Assembly: GCF_910592395.1 (NCBI RefSeq)
Contig: NC_088308.1
Coordinates: forward strand, 9,313,001-9,377,000
Length of the DNA stretch: 64,000 nucleotides
From: Lineus longissimus
Lineage: Eukaryota > Nemertea > Pilidiophora > Heteronemertea > Lineidae
Direction: 5' to 3'
The translations under genes were made by a program, and so were the position numbers. Positions within the stretch are counted from its first letter, which is position 1, and each line of letters starts with the position of its first letter. This document shows positions 45,593 through 57,796 of the stretch, piece by piece. The notes beneath the pieces are model-generated. The model saw nothing but the letters and a program-made list of their open reading frames with translations, was not told where the DNA came from and did no database searches.

Positions 45593-47623
45593 ACTCCAGT
45601 TACTGTCATTCCATCTCATAGGCTTGCGATACCTAGAAACAATCAATCACTGCAAAAACTCTTGCCTGGGCAAAATAATTTACCTACTGATAAACACAGG
45701 GCTGTAGTCTGTTTTATCCACACGCAACTTTCTATCATATCCACTATTCAAAAGAACAAATTCAAAAACCAAACTATGTTGAGTGTTCTCAAATTACAGG
45801 CTTGTTAAAGCTACTTGTATCATAGTGATACAAATAAATCTTAAATTGTTACTCAACCAGTTAGGCTACAATTCATAGCAATACAGCCATTCAAAAGTTG
45901 AATTGATGGTGCGAAAAACTGAATAATATCAATAAAAATCTACGTACCACTCTTACATTTTAATACACCGTGAAATGTTCGGCTGCATTTCCAAGAAAGC
46001 GTTTGTTCAAACATTCTTACACTCAATGAAAACCAGAGGCTACCTTCTGTTTGCGGTAATATCTCTAATAGGTTTCAAAACTAGATCGGAGAATGCAAAA
46101 TAATCTGGTAACATATTGTAAAACAAATTTAAATGTTGTCAAAGCAACATTGCATCCGCTGCAGAAATAAAACCGTGTCATTAATCAAATAAAGTTCGTT
46201 TTCATGATGGTAATGTTCGAAATCGAAACGTTCTTTTCGTCATCTGGTAGGACCTTTCTTGTGTTGATAAGGTGATATAAAGTCAGTATTCCGTTTTTCT
46301 GCTGGTACAATAAACAAGGTGAAACTGGTATGTGCGCGTGCATGCTCGGGCCGTATTGCCACACACTTCTAACGTAAACTTAAGTTGCAAGTCATGTGAT
46401 AAAGTGCATAATTATAGTCCTCCTATATAATCCTTTCGTAAATTTGTACATCCATTTATAAATTTCTAAATCCAAACATCTTAAGATAGTGGTTATCAAT
46501 GGTAAAATTGAGTTCCACTCGAAAAGCGCATCACAGCGTAGAGTTCTCGTTAACTAAGAAAAATTCTTAAATGATAGTGAAGACGGTAGAGTTAAGTCCA
46601 GATTTGGCATTTGCTTCTCTCTGCAACATTAAATATGACGATGGCCATCGGATGGTAAGATGGCGGGCATAAACTTCGCTCCGGTGAAAACAAAATAAAC
46701 AGTTTTCCTATTCGCGTATTAACGGTTTCCATATTCGTTTCACATCATCCCTTTAACCAACGCATTGTCCTTTTTCATTTCGTTTCGTTATCATAACATC
46801 CATCCTGTTCAACTGTTCGTTGCATGATGCAAAATATACAGAAAATCAGGGCCGTAAAATAAAATGTCACAGTCCCAATGCATCTTTCCTTCTCTCTTTT
46901 CTCTAACAATCCATAAGGAGTCTTGTGAAAATCGCTATTAACTCCGCTTGACGCAAGGGCCCAACGTGCCGCGCAGCGGCAAAATTGCGAAGCTGGCGAA
47001 ACATTTCTAACGGGTCACCGTGGCCTTATCATGGACTTATAGCGCGATTGTGAGGTTGTAACTATTTTGCTCCATATTGTCACGAGGAAAGAAAATCTCG
47101 CGACTTAATGCCAACCTATTTATGTAAAGTGATAATTAAAAGGTATAGAGTTCAGGAAATGTTAATAAATAATCATTCCTTATCGTCTTTTGAGAGCATT
47201 TTTGATTGTGAAAAGTATTTGCCTACGTCACAGAGTCTCTGCAATGGTAATTTTTATCACAGTAGTCTCGCGCAGCCAGACCTTCTTCACTTATTGGTCT
47301 GGCACAAGTCAGGCGTTCATTGTACTAGTCCTAGACGTTTTCCACCACAATGTATCTGGGCCAAAGAAACACAGCGCAAGATTACCTCGAGCTGGAGCTA
47401 AGAATAGATTATGCTATTGAGCATACTTTCACATTGAGTTTTCCCAGAATGGTGCATATCGCGTGGAGCTACTTAGCCTGATACCATTAGGCCCCGCGTA
47501 GTGGCGCTGAGGCGGCCGCTGTAATCAAGAGAGTGGTTGAGTCACTCTATATTATGAAGGACCTAACCAAAATTGCTCACATTTTCGCATTGCTACAATG
47601 AAAGACGTGATACTGAAACCACA
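45593..47623. other. Spacer between duplication copies, no gene recognised
   Basis: Whether this belongs to the duplication is unknown, because copy B is cut at 64000. AT-rich at first, then a more GC-rich patch at about 46910-47060. Overlapping plus-strand frames at 47108-47420 have no recognised domain. Confidence 0.4.
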
Positions 47624-47714
47624 TGTCTGTTGACTGTGCTTTAAGAGAGACTGACTGTGCTTTAAGAGAGACTGACATCATGCCTAGTCTCTCTTAAAGC
47701 ACAGTCAACAGACA
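47624..47714. repeat. 91-bp perfect-arm palindrome
   Basis: 29-bp arms, starting TGTCTGTTGACTGTGC and continuing TTTAAGAGAGACT, are perfect inverted copies at 47624-47652 and 47686-47714. The 33-bp loop contains another direct copy of the inner 21 bases of the arm (GACTGTGCTTTAAGAGAGACT). The sequence can therefore fold in two registers. It could be a very young hairpin MITE or a replication slip product. Confidence 0.85.
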
Positions 47715-47969
47715 CCACTATACCTCCTCACACTCAGAAACCAAAAACGCCCACCCCTTTCTGCTACCTTAATACCTCTGGATTGTATCGCGTTAAATTT
47801 TCCTGTCGAAGGTCGCCATGTAGTATATGGGGTTTGGGTTCCTCCAGGTTAGACTAGCAACAGTATCAACAGTACAAGGATATATTTAATTCAATCACTA
47901 TCTTTTATTTTACGAACATGTGCTGCTTTGACGAGAGCCAAAGCCGATCACACTACAGATTTATCGCCT

Positions 47970-48047
47970 GGTTCACCTGGCAAATGTTACGTAACGGCAC
48001 ATGGCATGGATGACACAGGGTGTTACTATTGGCTGCTGCCAGTGAAC
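47970..48047. repeat. ~80-bp hairpin repeat, spacer copy
   Basis: A diverged third copy of the hairpin at 43564-43640: GGTTCACCTGGCAAATG at the left, GGCTGCTGCCAGTGAAC at the right, with the shared following ATACATATTCATAT. It lies outside the duplicated segments. Confidence 0.5.
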
Positions 48048-48915
48048 TTTATACATATTCATATTTTACACCAGCGTAACACAGGAAGTTTGAATGTCCC
48101 AATTTTGGACTCTCAAATCCCATAACTTTGGTAAATGTAAAAACTAGGCCGAAACGTTGGTCGTGCAAAATCCACTTTTATGTTGGCCTACAATCAACTT
48201 GTAACGCCAGCAAGACTAGAAGCATCGATTCGCCATTCGCCGATTCTCCGGAGGGGCCACATCGAACGCCTGGAACCAGTACGTTCGGGTTCAGGGGATC
48301 ACTTCCATCAATCTCTGTCCCGAGTCGACTCTCCAGCTTTTATATGATCTTGTCTTAAGAACGAGGTCTTGAAGACAAGCCCCTTGCATATGTTGCAATA
48401 TAAATAAATAAATCTTACCTTACATTCTTGTCAGTTCCATCCAGTTTATAGCTTACTAAAGCTGGTTAGTTGCAAAAATCGAAATAGTTTCTTTATAAAT
48501 TTTTTTCAAAAGGCTTTTTAAAAATAAAGGATTGCCAAACAGGGTTTTGAAAGTTGTGATAGCAACCCGGCTTTTGATGTGGCAATATTACAATAATCTA
48601 TGTAATGTTTTGCATGATGGGCTTTAAACATGTCAAGTGTGTATTGGTTGGTGCAAGTTTGAAAACCTCTTTCGTCCTATCAAGATGGCTTTTCAGAGTG
48701 CTCCCACGTAATTTTCAGCCCATCAGGGCCCGTGATCCTCCCATAAAAGATACGCAAATTACATGTACTAATCCCGAATCGTGGTCTATATCATACTTTT
48801 GAATACTTTTGAAAATATGAATAGTAGTATGTCCTCTGTACATTGATTTCTACCAGCAGCACTGTGAGTTGGCGACTTAAGGTTGATTTCAGGGCCGATG
48901 TCGTGTTTCTGAAGA
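48048..48915. other. No gene; possible retroposon 3' tail at ~48390-48415
   Basis: The stretch ends in AATATAAATAAATAAATC at about 48400, a simple tail like those at the 3' end of CR1-type LINEs and SINEs. No reverse transcriptase frame precedes it. The open frame 48128-48358 is unsupported. Confidence 0.35.
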
Positions 48916-49262
48916 TACTGGATCCACTCACAATAAGATCCCAAGCCCGACAATATCCGATTTCTACTACCACCTCGATGGGCAAAGCCTAAACAACCGG
49001 GCATGATAGTAGGCCTTTAGCAGCCATAACAGCTGCGGGATATCTTCTCTTCGTTTCTTCAAATTGGTCTTAATTGTAATTTAAAAAGCGTCATGACTAT
49101 TCATGACGATTACGTTGTTAACTCTTGAATAGATATCCCACCCCTTTTATGACAGCAAAAGGCCTACTATTGTGTTCGGCTGTTTAGACTCTATCCATCG
49201 AGGCGTTGGTACAAATCGGGTATTGTCAGGCTTAAAATCTTTACTTGTGAGTGGATCAAGTA
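48916..49262. mobile_element. 347-bp fold-back element, second copy of the 35583 family
   Basis: The same inverted arms as 35583-35940 (TACTGGATCCACTCAC at the left; GTGAGTGGATCAAGTA at the right, with the shared GCCTAAACAACCGGGCAT and ATTCATGACGATTACGTTGT). TA lies at both outer edges. It is more diverged than the copy A insertion. Non-coding. Confidence 0.8.
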
Positions 49263-50984
49263 AAAGGAACCAAGGCAACCAAGTGAACACCAAACGGACT
49301 AACAAATTGCACAATGTTTGTTTCGTTCCTTTTCCTGTTGTTTTAGGTAAAGCAACTACTGACTCGAGATGATCCAGTTACTTGCTCAGTACAGGATCCA
49401 GAGTACGGTTGAATTTCTACTTTGCCCCCTCCAACTAGTGGAGAATAGTCGAAAAAGATGAATATTTGCGTATTTTTGCAAAATTGTTTACGACGACACG
49501 GACAATGCGCTACGAAATAGAAACACCGTACATGTATCTTGCCGATGAGAGAAAAAAATCTGGTGTGCATGTCAATATTTGCAAGTTTCGTGATACCGGT
49601 GACCATTTAGAGAATATCTAAGCAAAATTACCTCCTCGCGGAAACGTGGCGCTGATAGACGAAATAGCATTGAGAAGGCCGCATATGTAGCGTATTTTAG
49701 TACGAAAATTCTTAATGGACATATTTTAATCATAATCTCTATCCCGCTTTTCTCAGAAGAATGAAACAAAACAAATTGCGTGTCAATGCATAGTAGTTAC
49801 GAACTTAAGCACCAAATTTCTCATTTGAAGTTTGATTTCGTTTGGCGATACTTCCATTGTACGCATACTAATAACTGTGTTCAACAAATTAACGAATCGA
49901 TTGTCAATGATATGGCCTGGCAACTTCTAAATCAATATCAGGACAAAATCAATGAGATCGATCAAAAATTTAATGGGCTTTTGTATATGGGATGAACAGC
50001 TTTTCTTTCTTCTAATCGCAATACGAGAGCGTGCTGAATTCAAACTTTAATGGAAAAATAAAGGAAATATATGATCAATCAACGTACTCTCTACTATACC
50101 ACAGTAGAGCATTTCACTGTTGTCGATATCGCATTAAACAGTGAACATTCTACTGTGTGTTTGCTTTTGCGCACATTCTCTGCGCAACGAAGAATACCAT
50201 TGAATATTATATAAATATTGCATGTCAAGCCATAGAATAGTCAAAATTATTGGTCAGGTCAAAAATTATTTCACGAGGCTTTAAACCAAACCTTGAAGAA
50301 ATCGGCCCAGCAGGTTTTGCACACGACCCAAACCACTGTCAAAGTGATTTTTAATCGGCGGATACGCAAATCATGTATGGAGCCAAGACGTGTACATAAT
50401 GTACTGTAGACAGTGTGTGTTTACATTAGCAGACGATGTTTGTTTGAAGCGAGTCCAGGCCCAACTTGAATGCCTTGTACTTTCTGTTCGTGGATGTAAC
50501 AGTCCCACCCAATGCAACCTACCTACTTTGTGGGTGTAATTCAAGACCCTGACAGTATCACTGTGCAACTTCCTGGCTTAAAACGCCGTAAATATGCTGT
50601 TTTTTATCGCCGATTTCGTCGAAATCTTAATGGCCGCCATTTGCAATATCGCGTCATCGATGACGTCAGCCGTGGAATAATGCCGTGGAATAGTCAAAAT
50701 TATCGCATGGCACGTGGTCGTGAATGACGCGACGTGATTGGCTCACATACTAATGAGGTATGATAATCTGGAATATTGTTGAATGACCACGTGTTTTTAA
50801 TTTGTACTATATATATAGTTTTTGACTGTAGCCGAATAGATGATAAATCAATAAATCAATTTGAATTTGAAATTTTGACTCTTTTATTTCATTTTAGCAG
50901 TGAGGATGGGCGGCTACAGGCGGTATCATTTCCAACAACATGTCACAATAAGAGACCTTTTTCCCCTATGTGCCAGGAGTATGA
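49263..50984. other. No gene recognised
   Basis: Unique AT-rich sequence. Around 50700-50830 are a CCAAT-type GTGATTGGCTCA, two CACGTG-like words and a TATATATA, which could be a promoter, but no gene follows. Frames at 49780-49995 and 50512-50727 lack domains. Confidence 0.4.
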
Positions 50985-52027
50985 GGGGTTGGGGTGGTTA
51001 GGTCCTCTCATTCCCAGCTGCCAGTCACAGTCTGGTAAATTTTTGTCTCAAGTATGAATTTTGGCAATGATCATGGGTCGGGGTCCTATCATTCCCAGCC
51101 ACGAGTCACAATCTGGTAACTTTTTGTCTCACGTATGAAGTTTGGCAGTGATCATGGGTCGGGGTCCTATCATTCACAGCCACGAGACACAATCTGGGAA
51201 CTTTTTGTCTCACATATAAAGTTTGGCAGTGATCATGGGTCGGGGTCCTATCATTCACAGCCGCGAGTCACAATCTGGTAACTTTTTGTCTCACGTATGA
51301 AGTTTGGCAGTGATCAGGGGTCGGGCTCCTATCATTCCCAGCCACGAGTCACAATCTGGTAACTTTTTGTCTCACGTATGAAGTTTGGCAGTGATCATGG
51401 GTCGGGGTCCTATCATTCCCAGCCGCGAGTCACAATCTGGTAACTTTTTGTCTCACGTATGAAGTTTGGCAGTGGTCATGGGTCGGGGTCCCATCATTCC
51501 CAGCCGTAAGTCACAATCAGGTAACTTTTTGTCTCACATATAAAGTTTGGCAATGATCAGGGGTCGGGGTCCTATCATTTCCAGCCACGAGTCACAATCT
51601 GGTAACTTTTTGTCTCACGTATGAAGTTTGGCAGTGGTCATGGGTCGGGGTCCCATCATTCCCAGCCGTAAGTCACAATCAGGTAACTTTTTGTCTCACA
51701 TATAAAGTTTGGCAGTGATCAGGGGTCGGGGTCCTATCATTCCCAGCCACGAGTCACAATCTGGTAACTTTTTGTCTCACGTATGAAGTTTGGCAGTGAT
51801 CATGGGTCGGGGTCCTATCATTCACAACCACGAGTCACAATCTGGTAACTTTTTGTCTCACATATAAAGTTTGGCAGTGGTCATGGGTCGGGGTCCCATC
51901 ATTCCAAGCCGTAAGTCACAATCAGGATTTTTTTGTCTCACATATAAAGTTTGGCAGTGATCAGGGGTCGGGGTCCTATCATTCACAGCCACGAATCACA
52001 ATCTGGTAACTTTTTGTCTCACGTATG
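50985..52027. repeat. 81-bp satellite, ~13 units, with higher-order alternation
   Basis: Units start at 51075, 51156, 51237, 51318, 51399, 51480, 51561, 51642, 51723, 51804, 51885 and 51965, 81 bp apart except for one 80-bp unit. Consensus words are GGGTCGGGGTCCTATCATTC, AGTCACAATCTGGTAACTTT and TTGTCTCACGTATGAAGTTT. A distinct unit type (CCATCATTCC, CCGTAAGTCACAATCAGG, CACATATAAAG) occurs at 51480, 51642 and 51885. Each is preceded by GTGGTCAT and followed by GATCAGGGG. A stop codon in each unit rules out a long repeat protein in the frame I checked. The right end breaks off sharply inside a unit at 52027. Confidence 0.95.
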
Positions 52028-52704
52028 GGCCCACTCATTGTTAATTCAAGAAGCGGATAATAGACGGCGAAAGCATCTGGCCAACTGTGAACTGTCTACT
52101 GTGTAAGTGGAAAATGGAGACAGTGAAGAGTTCACTGTTTTGTGCGGAGCATGCTCTGGATCAATATATGCCTTTCTAAATTCATTGAGTGATACAGTTA
52201 ACCCATTATTTGGGAAAATTTGTTTTGATACCATTTAGATATGTACATAACTTGGCTGACAAGTGAAATAGATTCCCAGTCGGTGTTATGTCAAGAATGC
52301 GTCCCTTTCTGAATGCCCGGTCGGACATTGGCAAACACGATTAGGTTGGGGTTGGGTTGTTTTCCCACCCCGGATCATTTTCACCATAACAGATATTGCA
52401 ACCACTAACATGACTCATGATGTTTGTGATTGTCTCTCCATCGATGTTCAACGTAAATGTACATGTAGGGCAGTTTAGCCCTCCAGATCATCGAACCAGT
52501 CCACGAATACTCGTATCAAACAAGATGTATGCATCATTCATTTGGCGTGTATCTTTCTTCTACCTTTACGTTACAAAGGTATTTTGCTCCTTCCCGCGCA
52601 GTTAAAATAATTCATGTCTGGCCAAATACATCTGTTGTCTTCAAACAAAGCCCGCTGGCACCTAGGCCCTAATGTTTATTCTACAACTGTCTTATTAAAG
52701 GGTT

Positions 52705-52998
52705 ATGTTGAACAATCGTGATAACATCGACTCTCACGAAGCAGGTTGCATGAGCGTCAAGAAGCGTAAACCGGCAACGGCTAACAAACATAATGTGAAA
52801 CAATTGTTACATGTACACGTAATTCTACACGAGTGGTTGAACCCGGTTGAACAAGAAACCGTCGCTCGGAAATCAGTTAGGCGCATGGTCGTCGGAACCA
52901 TAGATCCTCAAAACATAAACATCATGCCAGGAAATTTCTGCAATTTTTCATCACTGCTTGCCCTTTACGAAAAGTCACTTACCATCAGTGTCTCATGA
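52705..52998 (+). CDS. Open frame shared by both duplication copies, copy B
   Basis: The 97-codon equivalent of 35174-35500, with an upstream in-frame stop not found in copy A. Contains AGCMSVKKRKPATANKHNVK. No domain is recognised; doubtful as a gene. Confidence 0.15.
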   Translation: MLNNRDNIDSHEAGCMSVKKRKPATANKHNVKQLLHVHVILHEWLNPVEQETVARKSVRRMVVGTIDPQNINIMPGNFCNFSSLLALYEKSLTISVS

Positions 52999-53278
52999 CG
53001 TAATGATTCTTCCATGCCGAAGTCGCACATTTAGACCCTGCAAAATAACATCAGAACGTGATCTGTCTCTTCTTTGATTAATTCATGTATTCCAAAGAAT
53101 CGATAACTGGTGCATCCTATGGAACCAGCAATGGGCTACAGTCTACTCGCCGGGATTCATCCATTGTCTACAAGATTTTAGAGGAGTGGCACTGCCTACA
53201 CCCTGTACGATCAGCTTGTTTGGCATGATGTGTTCATCTTCTAGCGTTGTGATTTTGCCTTGTAGTTGTCCCGCTTGG

Positions 53279-53891
53279 CTTATTATAAACCGCGAGATGA
53301 GAAATTGCGAAATCGCGAGATGAGTAATCATTTTTTTCTGCCACAAGTTTTTCTACTTCCCTGGACCATGACAATCACCATTTCTGATGCTGCTGTCCAC
53401 TTCTCCATTCAATCATTGTTAGAAGGGTAGAAGACAATACAAAGGTCACATGCAACTGCATGTTCATCTTGACCACAAAGGTTTTTGCAACTTTTCAAGA
53501 TATACTGTAAGTATAATAACATGAGGTTCAGGATGCTGCATGTATCAAGATTATTTTCACGTTACGCCAGGCGGCGCAAGTCACTATACACAAGATGACC
53601 GATAACACAGGGCATGCACCTGGTGAACGTCTGGTCATCCCTAAAAATAGCGCGGGATAGTCTGACAATCAAAACTCGGCTATAAATTAGGTTAAATTCC
53701 ACACATCGCACATCGGAGTCTATTTCAATGGGCCAATCAAAACAAGGATAGCTCCCTACTACAGCATCGGTCTCATGAATGTTCGCCTTTTTAGGTTCCG
53801 TATTTGAAATACATCCTGTGGCGCATGGTACTCTCACCGATGTTGGCATCTCGCGATTTCGCATTCCGCATCTCGCGGTTGATAATATGCC
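53279..53891. mobile_element. 613-bp inverted-repeat element in copy B
   Basis: The counterpart of 36151-36708, with the same GTCCCGCTTGG direct repeats at 53268-53278 and 53892-53902. The right inverted end has a one-base change (CGCGGTTGATAATA). It is longer than copy A because it keeps the 54-bp segment. Confidence 0.65.
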
Positions 53892-54114
53892 GTCCCGCTT
53901 GGTTCTGACTTTGCGGTACATAATGGAATTGCCGTAATATGGTAACCTATGTAAACTTTCATATTCAGTAACCTGACGTATTACTTCAAAGTCGTGCCTA
54001 AATATTCAACAAACCTTGCTTGGACACAATATGTTGGCAAGACCTCTTGAAATGCTTACTCGTTGAGTGTCAACAATGGAAATGTTTTTGTCATAGCAGG
54101 TATCTAAATATGAA

Positions 54115-54685
54115 TTAATTTAAAATAGCGGTACAACGGTGCATACTTTGAATATGGTACATGGTCTTCACTTGCTCCTCGCTAAGAATATACGGGAATG
54201 CCAAGAACTGTGCCACGGTTCCAATGAAGAAGAGATTGCTACTGCAACTTCCACATCCGAAATGTGATAACCTTTTGTAAGAACCTACCGGCCGCTTTCG
54301 TTTGCTGCGATAGTTGTTACGTTTCAGCTTGAGTGATTTACCATCGATGTAGCATTTAAAGTGGCTCCTATCCTTTGTTACAGAGATGAGATGCCAACCA
54401 CTCGGAAAGTATTCTCTAACATAATACATTTTTCTGTTTGTCATGACGTATTCTTCTATTCGAAGTTTATTTGTATGATCAATACGTATAGCGAAATTCT
54501 GTGCTTTACCAATATCATAAAATATCATTTGATCCTTAAATCTGTTCACATTGATAAACAAAGTAATTGAAAACTTTTCATATTTCTCTAACCATAACCT
54601 TGGGATATCCGCTCTCTGTTTCCGTGACGTAAACGATAGAACTTTACCGAAACAAGATGACCAGATGTATTCTGCTCCCGTGACA
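54115..54685 (-). CDS. LamG/ConA-like jellyroll exon, paralogue 1, copy B
   Basis: The counterpart of 36973-37546, with the same acceptor context and terminal TAA. The frame is preserved, including through a one-codon deletion (IEEYVM-TNRK against IEELAKKTNRK). In the 149 residues compared I count 19 substitutions, clustered in exposed-looking loops (for example RNNYRSKRK against HRNFRSKTK, and CSSNLF against CCNRLF). The core strands GWHLISVTKDR and LAFPYILSEEQVKTMYHIQS are unchanged. Confidence 0.6.
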
Positions 54686-55669
54686 CTTGTATTTAATGAT
54701 AGATTAAAAGTACAACGTAGAGTTAGTGGTCACGGCAATTGAAAATCCTTGGTCACAAAATAGAGAGAGAGCCATCTTTAAATTCATGATAGCTCCTCTT
54801 ACAATGCTATTGTCTTTGATTTTTCCTTCTTGTTTCCTCTGATCTAATGTTTCATTTATTAGATTTGTTTTGAAAAGCTTTCTGACGTTTAAAAACAATT
54901 GTTATCAAAAACTCTTAAATGTCGAAAATGCGGGAAAATGGGAAAAAAGACTATTTCTCTTGTCCTCGATTCAAAAAGCTTTTAAAAAATGCTATTCGAA
55001 AGATAACATCAGCTGCAAACATTCTTTATCAACTTATTGAACTATATAAAGACGATACATGCTGAAAAGATTGCACAAATATAGAAATGTGAGATTATTT
55101 TAAGGAGAACTATTCTGGCCAATTCACTCTACCACTTGCGCGACCACGATACAATCGTCGTCATGTGGTGACGACTGGTATAAATTTTTCATAATAGCGA
55201 CGTCGAATGGCATAAGTGGGACGTCCGTCCCCTAAAGCCGTCCCCAATAGCCTCATTTCCAATTGCGAATATGACAATAGCAATATGCATATAGGTATGA
55301 AATCACCACGTGACGGGGCGATCTGACGCCATTTTTATATTTTTAGTATCGGGGTAATCGTGAATGTAACATCTTTGTTACCATTGCATAACTGTGACAT
55401 ACCGCCAAATAATCAAATAATCATCGATTTGCAATTTGAGATGATTACTGCACGGAGGGCTCACTCATGATGAGGATCATAATCGTAAAAATCTGTAATA
55501 ACGTCTAAATTTATTTATTCCCGTTTTCTGTGGAATCGGGTGACAGTACACCTGTATAGTGTGAACAGTGACTGGGAAGCCAAGGGCTTAGTGATAGATA
55601 ATGCCCATATATTTAGTACCTTAGTAACTCTGTTGGTACTGTGTGTCACTTTATGCTGTACTCAACGCC

Positions 55670-56030
55670 CTAGTGAAGCCAGTGGGCCTCATTGGTTGCG
55701 ATATATCCAGATTTTGTCTCTACATTGTAAGTGAAGTCGGAAAATCTGCCAGAAGTCAAGGCTTTCGGAGAGCATGCACATTCCAGTTTTGAGCGCTGTC
55801 GTACCATACGCAGTGAAGGTGACTCCAATGAGTTTATAACGTTGGCTTCAAATGTCTCTCTCGTGAAAAGCACTTCGGTAACTATCAATATCAGGAGAAA
55901 TAAATGAATGATATAGAGGAAAACTGACTTTGTACACAAATGTATTTAATAACAATTGCAATCAATATAAAAGCTGCTATCAACTCCAACCTGATTTTCT
56001 CATATTTTTCAAACATAGTGATATGAAGGC
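55670..56030 (-). CDS. Candidate N-terminal anchor or signal exon, copy B
   Basis: The counterpart of 38481-38842. Both alternative frames remain open (MFEKYEKIRLELIAAFILIA, and LYIIHLFLLILIVTEVLFTR). There are only two residue changes in the longer frame. The coding frame is not resolved. Confidence 0.25.
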
Positions 56031-56369
56031 GATAACAATGCTCATATAATACCCCCCCCCCCCTTACATACACACACACACACACACACACCTGTGAGCA
56101 CTTTAAGCCTCCAGACTTACAACTTCCCCCCTCTTTTTGCGCAATACATGAACGTACTTAATAAACGGCCACTTTAGAATGACCACTCAGGATTTTTGCG
56201 CGAGATTTGACTGACCCCCTTTTCGAAAAAGACTGCGGGCGAAAATATGAGTCCCTTATCAGTGTAGTAGTGGGCTCAGTGCATTTTTGTAAATTTTTAG
56301 TTGGTATAGAAATGAATGAATAAAAGTAACACAGACCATACTGTTCTAGATCAAAGTTCGGATTGACAA

Positions 56370-56825
56370 TATGCTATATCCGTCCAAAATAAGTCGTAAA
56401 GAATATATGATTTTGGAAGAAGGGTCCAGAATTTAGCTGCACTTTTTCAATCCTAGCTGAAATATTTTGACGGGAGTCCAGAATTGAGCTATTTCATTTT
56501 GTCTAAAACCAGACATAGAGAACATCTAATTTTGAACGAAGGGTCCAGAATTTCACTGAACTATTTAGATTAGTCCAACATCAGTCATAAATAATATCTG
56601 ATTTGTGGGGAAGAGTCTAGAATTGAGCTAAACTATTTCAATCTGTCCCAAATCAGTCATAAATAATATCTGTTTTTGGACAAAGGGTTAAGAATTGAGC
56701 TGAAATATTTAAATTTGCCCAAAATCAGTCATAAAGATTATCTGATTTCGATGAATTATCCGAAATTTAGCTGAAATACTGGTTTTTGATTCCCCCATTT
56801 TTAGTGGTAGAGAATATATTGTTTG
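56370..56825. repeat. Degenerate ~72-bp tandem repeat, copy B
   Basis: The counterpart of 39178-39605, with the same unit words and order. It has not expanded or contracted noticeably since the duplication. Confidence 0.75.
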
Positions 56826-57356
56826 TAAGAATTCACAACATAAAAAATCATCAAAAGTCAAGTATTGTATGGAGTAAAGAGCTGCCATTGAAAGTACCCA
56901 AGTAGAGGCAGTGAAGTTTAGCATCGAATACTAAGTTGTCAAGGTTTTGATCATGTTCATAGTGACTTAACAATAATTATAATATTAACTTTGGTAAAAA
57001 GTACACTATTTCGTAACTTTGTTTTGTTATTGATTCAATTCTTGAGGTAAATTATTTGATTCTGAAAATATTACGGCAAATTCTTGTAATTTCCTTCGAT
57101 ATTTCATCATTTGCGCTTTGAGCACAAATCTTTTATTGATTTGTTACTTGAACAAAAGTGGCTTTTTGGGGAAAAACCAATTCTGAAGATTTTTCAATTG
57201 AAAAATCTGAGAAATGATCGGAGGAAAAAATGTGAATTTATAGGATTGTCATGGAAAATCTTTTGAAAGATCACTTCTCACTTTGCAGATATACATAGTT
57301 CTGATTCTGTTGGCATTTATTTTCAATCACTTGATGTACATAAAGATTGTGTGATA

Positions 57357-57764
57357 GAGGCGCATAATAGCCCAATGGTTAACACTCCTGGCTACCATGC
57401 AGTAGGGCGGGCCCGGGTTTGATCCTGGGGGAACCAAGGATTTTATTTCTGGACAACCGGCGTGGTTTTCAAGGAACTGAAATTCCTGGCTTTTCACAGT
57501 CTTTCGAATTAGACGCAAAACTGAGGTTCCTTGTATCTGCTGTCTATGCCAAGGGTGAGCAAAAGACCATACCAAGTGACCTGAGAAACATGAGTCACTT
57601 GGGGAGGGGGACTCTACCGCTGGCAAAATTCTAATTGACACGACCAATAAACCCAATTGGCGCTTAACCGTAGTGGCACGTATAAAAACGCTCATCCCGC
57701 CTAGGAGGAATGCTCCCTGGAGAATATCATATCCAAGTGGAGAGCGTACGCTAAGAAGAAGAAA
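57357..57764 (+). mobile_element. tRNA-headed SINE-like repeat, copy B
   Basis: The counterpart of 40042-40446, with ATAGCCCAATGGTTAACA (A-box-like), GGGTTTGATCCTGGG (B-box-like) and the AAGAAGAAGAAA tail. It was present before the duplication. Confidence 0.65.
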
Positions 57765-57796
57765 TTGATTTGTGAGCCCCTGATAAACATTTCCTA

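Noticed and set aside
50700-50830. Promoter with CCAAT and TATA-like words
   Set aside because: No transcript or gene start follows; the words are common in AT-rich DNA.
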